In this document: positions 61,580 through 64,000 of the stretch, piece by piece | Layout: every line of letters begins with the position of its first letter | Numbering within the stretch: position 1 is the stretch's first letter | Source: JAKQEM01 sp964391185 | GTDB taxonomy: Bacteria; Patescibacteriota; Gracilibacteria; Peribacterales; Peribacteraceae | Direction: 5' to 3' | Length of the DNA stretch: 64,000 bases | Assembly (NCBI GenBank): GCA_964391185.1 | Contig: CAYMIX010000002.1 | Location: 1 to 64,000, forward strand | The notes under the pieces: model-generated | Told to the model about the DNA's origin: nothing | The model's database searches: none | What the model saw: the letters and a program-made list of their open reading frames with translations, nothing else | Position numbers and translations under genes: made by a program

Positions 61580-62530
61580 ATGAAAGCTTTTATTTTAGCA
61601 GGCGGGTTCGCTACAAGATTGTGGCCATTGACCGAAAAGCGCGCCAAGCCGTTGCTTCCGCTTGCAGGTAAGCCTCTCCTCTCTCATATCGTCGAGCAGA
61701 TTCCTACGCACATTCCCGTGACCGTGAGCACGAACGCCGCGTTTGAAGGTGGCTTTCACGAATGGAAGCAAACGATTGATCGACCAAATATCGACGTGCG
61801 CATCGAACACACACGTTCTGATGATGAAAAACTGGGAACACTCGGTGCAACTGCACAGTGGATCGAACATGAAGGAATCGACGACGACATTTTGCTGCTC
61901 ACAGGAGACAACTACTTCGGGTTCAACATGAACACATTTGTTGATCGGTTTTCTGGGCAAGCACTTGTGGCTGCGTTCGACATTGGTGATACAGAAAAAG
62001 CCAAAGCATTTGGAACAATTATTCTTGATTCTGACGGAAAACATATCCAAGGCTTCGAAGAAAAACCGAGGCAACCTAAGAGCACACTTGTAAGTACAGG
62101 CTGTTCCATTCTTCCAGCATCAACATTGGGCGACCTGCGCGCGTTTGCGAAAATCAAACCTGATAACGTCGGAGGAATTTTTGAAGAACTGCTTCGCTTG
62201 GGCAAATCTGTCGAATGTTTCACCTTTAAAGAACCATGGTTCGATATAGGTTCCTTTGAGGCGTACATCGATGCAACCAAAGAATTGATCGGCGAAAAAA
62301 ACCTCATCGACGCAACATCACACATGGAAGGAACTATGACAGAGGGGAGTATTGTCGTTGGGCCAAACTGCCACATCACCAACTGCCAACTCCATGATGT
62401 CGTCCTCTTCGGCAACTGCCGAATAGATGATTGTGTTCTACGGCACTGCATCATTGATGATGGATGCACCATGAAGAAAGTTGATCTGACGGGGAAGATG
62501 CTGCGGGCAAATACGACGTTAACGCGTTAA
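61580..62530 (+). CDS. sugar-1-phosphate nucleotidyltransferase
   Basis: 316 residues. Opens with the NTP-transferase signature KAFILAGGFATRLWPLTEKRAKPLLPL, followed by LLLTGDNYFG (metal-binding Asp) and FEEKPRQPKS, and ends with a short left-handed beta-helix-like acyl repeat region (GSIVVGPNCHITNCQLHDVVLFGNCRID). Makes a nucleotide sugar for surface polymers; whether the sugar is glucose, mannose or another cannot be read. It follows a WbaP-like fragment, so a glycan locus is likely. Flanked by two large dyads. Confidence 0.9.
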   Translation: MKAFILAGGFATRLWPLTEKRAKPLLPLAGKPLLSHIVEQIPTHIPVTVSTNAAFEGGFHEWKQTIDRPNIDVRIEHTRSDDEKLGTLGATAQWIEHEGIDDDILLLTGDNYFGFNMNTFVDRFSGQALVAAFDIGDTEKAKAFGTIILDSDGKHIQGFEEKPRQPKSTLVSTGCSILPASTLGDLRAFAKIKPDNVGGIFEELLRLGKSVECFTFKEPWFDIGSFEAYIDATKELIGEKNLIDATSHMEGTMTEGSIVVGPNCHITNCQLHDVVLFGNCRIDDCVLRHCIIDDGCTMKKVDLTGKMLRANTTLTR

Positions 62531-62599
62531 TTCGTTAATTCGTGCGCTCGTGAGAGTATGTTAAATCTAGTTAACTAATTAACGAGTTAACGAATTAAC
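62526..62599. terminator. dyad overlapping the stop of the nucleotidyltransferase
   Basis: GTTAATTCGTTAA (62526-62538) and TTAACGAATTAAC (62587-62599) are perfect 13 bp arms; the left arm includes the stop codon (62528-62530). Further TTAAC repeats lie between. Likely transcript end for the nucleotidyltransferase. Confidence 0.6.
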
Positions 62600-62645
62600 T
62601 GGTGCGAAACAGGTGTTACACTAAGTTATGCATCGTTCGATAGAA

Positions 62646-62674
62646 TTGCAAACAGCGCAAGCCTCCCCTACACT
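62646..62674 (+). promoter_or_regulatory. promoter of the SecD-P1-like lipoprotein gene
   Basis: TTGCAA (62646-62651), 17 bp spacer, TACACT (62669-62674), 9 nt before ATG 62684. Probably also the promoter for secD, which starts 14 bp after this gene. Confidence 0.7.
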
Positions 62675-62683
62675 CCCGCTACT

Positions 62684-63346
62684 ATGAAAAAAGCACTTCT
62701 TTCTATTGCAGCTCTTGTTGTTCTCGCTGGTTGTTCCGGCACGCCGACAGTCACATATAGCCTCTCGATGGACGTTACTGACGCCACTCAACGCCAACTT
62801 CTTGTTGATCAAAGTGTGAATGTGATCGAACGTCGTTTGGAAAGTATGGGAGATATTCTTGTTGATTCAAAAACTTCTATAGAAGGTTCAGGTGCAATCA
62901 TCACGATTTCATCCGAAAGCCAGGAGGCATTAGATGCACTTACGCAGCAATTACAGGAGCCATTTGAAATGCGTGTAATGCAGGAATCTTCAGATGAAGA
63001 AGCAGAACTCACGGTCGAAGGTCACGGTGGATTCAAAGGCACGGGAATTTCCGGCGAGGACCTCAACTGGGTGGAAGGCCACAAAGAACCCGGAAAAGAA
63101 ACAGGTGAAGTGAAACTCGTATTCACCGAAGAAGGACGCACCAAAATGGGTGCACTTTTCAGGGCAATGAAAGGTAAATTTATCGCTATCTTTGTGCGCA
63201 ACACACTCGTCAGCAAGCTCATGGTTGATACGGACGAACTCAAAGACGACATTGTTATTCGCGATGTGCCAAATGCTGAGCTTGCGCAAGTCTTCGCTGA
63301 AGACGTAAACGTCGGCATTCACGTTACCTTTACTCCAGCTCAATAA
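62684..63346 (+). CDS. lipoprotein resembling the SecD periplasmic P1 domain
   Basis: 220 residues. Lipobox LAGC (Cys17), then residues similar to the P1 region of SecD: a base part (SVNVIERRLESMGDILVDSKTS) that mirrors the SecD sequence directly downstream, and a head part (LVFTEEGRTKMGALFRAMKGKFIAIFVRNTLVSKLMVDTDELKDDIVI). No membrane helices besides the lipid anchor. It lies 14 bp upstream of secD, suggesting that it works with SecDF on proteins emerging from SecYEG (inference). Length and sequence argue for a domain duplication of SecD. Confidence 0.75.
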   Translation: MKKALLSIAALVVLAGCSGTPTVTYSLSMDVTDATQRQLLVDQSVNVIERRLESMGDILVDSKTSIEGSGAIITISSESQEALDALTQQLQEPFEMRVMQESSDEEAELTVEGHGGFKGTGISGEDLNWVEGHKEPGKETGEVKLVFTEEGRTKMGALFRAMKGKFIAIFVRNTLVSKLMVDTDELKDDIVIRDVPNAELAQVFAEDVNVGIHVTFTPAQ

Positions 63347-63360
63347 TCCCCCGATCCCCC

Positions 63361-64000
63361 ATGTCATCCCGCAATTCATCATTCTGGCCAGTCGTCACTG
63401 CGACCATCGGCGTGCTCGTGCTTATCCTCGCACTCCCTTCTTCGTGGAAGCGGACATGGGCACCGGACTTCCTCAATCCAGATTTCCACTTGGGACTGGA
63501 TCTTGCCGGAGGTACGCAGCTCGACTTCCGCATATCAGAAAGCGAAATGGAGGAGCAACTCAGGAATATCGAAACTCAGATTACCGAAGCCGAAGCGCAG
63601 GAAGCGGGGTCAGAACGTATCGCACAGTTGCGCAATGAGCGCCTTATTATCGAGCAGCAACGCGCAAACTTAGTCGAAGCTATTCGCACCGTCCTTGAGC
63701 GCCGCATCAATTCTCTTGGTGTCAGCGAAGCGACCATCACTCCTTCATACGTTGGAAGCGAGAAGCATCTCCTCGTGGAATGTCCTGGCGTTGTGAATGT
63801 AGATGAATGCATCAAGACCGTTGGAAAGACCATCCAGTTGGAATTCAAAGAAGAGTTCACAGAGGCAACTGCAGAATTTGAAAATGAAGTTCGCGGAAAA
63901 GCACAGGCTGCCTTGCGCCGCATCACAGGAAGCGGCCAGTCTCTCGCAGTTGTCGGCCAGGACTTGGGCGACGACCTGGGCATGGGCTATGAAGATAACC
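63361..64000 (+). CDS. secD: protein translocase subunit SecD, 5' part (runs off the window)
   Basis: About 213 codons before the window ends. The N-terminal transmembrane helix (residues 9-27, VVTATIGVLVLILALPSSW) is followed by NPDFHLGLDLAGGTQLDFRI, the diagnostic SecD start motif (LGLDLxGG), a coiled insertion (IETQITEAEAQEAGSERIAQL) and the P1 base (LERRINSLGVSEATITPSYVG, HLLVECPGV). SecDF uses the proton gradient to pull exported proteins across the membrane. The 3' part including the remaining helices is not in this window. Fourteen bp after the SecD-P1-like lipoprotein, so probably one transcription unit. Confidence 0.93.
   Translation, partial: MSSRNSSFWPVVTATIGVLVLILALPSSWKRTWAPDFLNPDFHLGLDLAGGTQLDFRISESEMEEQLRNIETQITEAEAQEAGSERIAQLRNERLIIEQQRANLVEAIRTVLERRINSLGVSEATITPSYVGSEKHLLVECPGVVNVDECIKTVGKTIQLEFKEEFTEATAEFENEVRGKAQAALRRITGSGQSLAVVGQDLGDDLGMGYEDN

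Noticed and set aside
61468..62599. The two long AT-rich dyads as a CRISPR-like or mobile-element signature
   Set aside because: They differ in sequence, occur once each and sit at gene ends, so ordinary transcript-end structures explain them better.

Overview
The window is a 64 kb piece of a bacterial genome. Most likely it comes from a Patescibacteria (CPR) organism, perhaps the Peribacteria/Peregrinibacteria branch. This is inferred from the many small lineage-type membrane proteins and lipoproteins, a minimal prolyl-tRNA synthetase, an orphan SecD-like lipoprotein in front of secD, and very compact promoters that often give leaderless transcripts. TGA is used as a stop (for example at the end of the first recombinase), so the recoded Gracilibacteria/Absconditabacteria are excluded. 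Genes are dense on both strands with short intergenic gaps.

Layout. 0.1-26.4 kb is chromosomal backbone: prolyl-tRNA synthetase with a STAS protein, an RlmI-like rRNA methyltransferase, a DEAD-box helicase, a GIY-YIG protein, a Memo-like protein next to a DUF3160 lipoprotein, an FMN reductase, an SGNH hydrolase, a TMEM175-type channel, a class A beta-lactamase-like hydrolase, a kinase-fold (APH) protein, a MerR-TipAS regulator, a sodium:solute symporter facing a TrmB-type regulator across a shared operator, and several unrecognised proteins.

26.6-35.9 kb is a copper-handling island, all on the minus strand. In transcription order: a Met/His-rich secreted protein, an HMA/TauE-like membrane/cupredoxin fusion, two DsbA-like thiol oxidoreductases, then CsoR, CopZ, CopA, a CDF transporter and a multicopper oxidase. 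A CsoR-type operator overlaps the promoter in front of csoR. The logic is: sense Cu(I), carry it to CopA, export it, then bind or oxidise it outside. CopA carries an unusual His-rich extracytoplasmic C-terminal domain.

35.9-54.8 kb is mobile DNA. Two paralogous large serine recombinases (35.9 and 42.5 kb) divide it. The first is followed by a ParB-domain methyltransferase, a second methyltransferase and both terminase subunits, with no visible portal or capsid gene, and then an EEP nuclease. The second is followed by an unknown membrane-anchored protein and a type I restriction-modification operon (half-size HsdS, HsdM, DUF4917/SIR2-like protein, full HsdS, HsdR, YgjP-like metalloprotease). 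A PD-(D/E)XK nuclease-like gene and a DUF2188 gene follow, and then a tRNA-Glu(CTC) marks the return to backbone.

55-64 kb is backbone again: a very His-rich surface-type protein, a DUF2585 membrane protein, RlmH and an RlmD-like methyltransferase, a secreted metalloprotease candidate, a polyisoprenyl-sugar-transferase N-terminal-like protein, a sugar nucleotidyltransferase, a SecD-P1-like lipoprotein and the start of secD, which runs off the end of the window.
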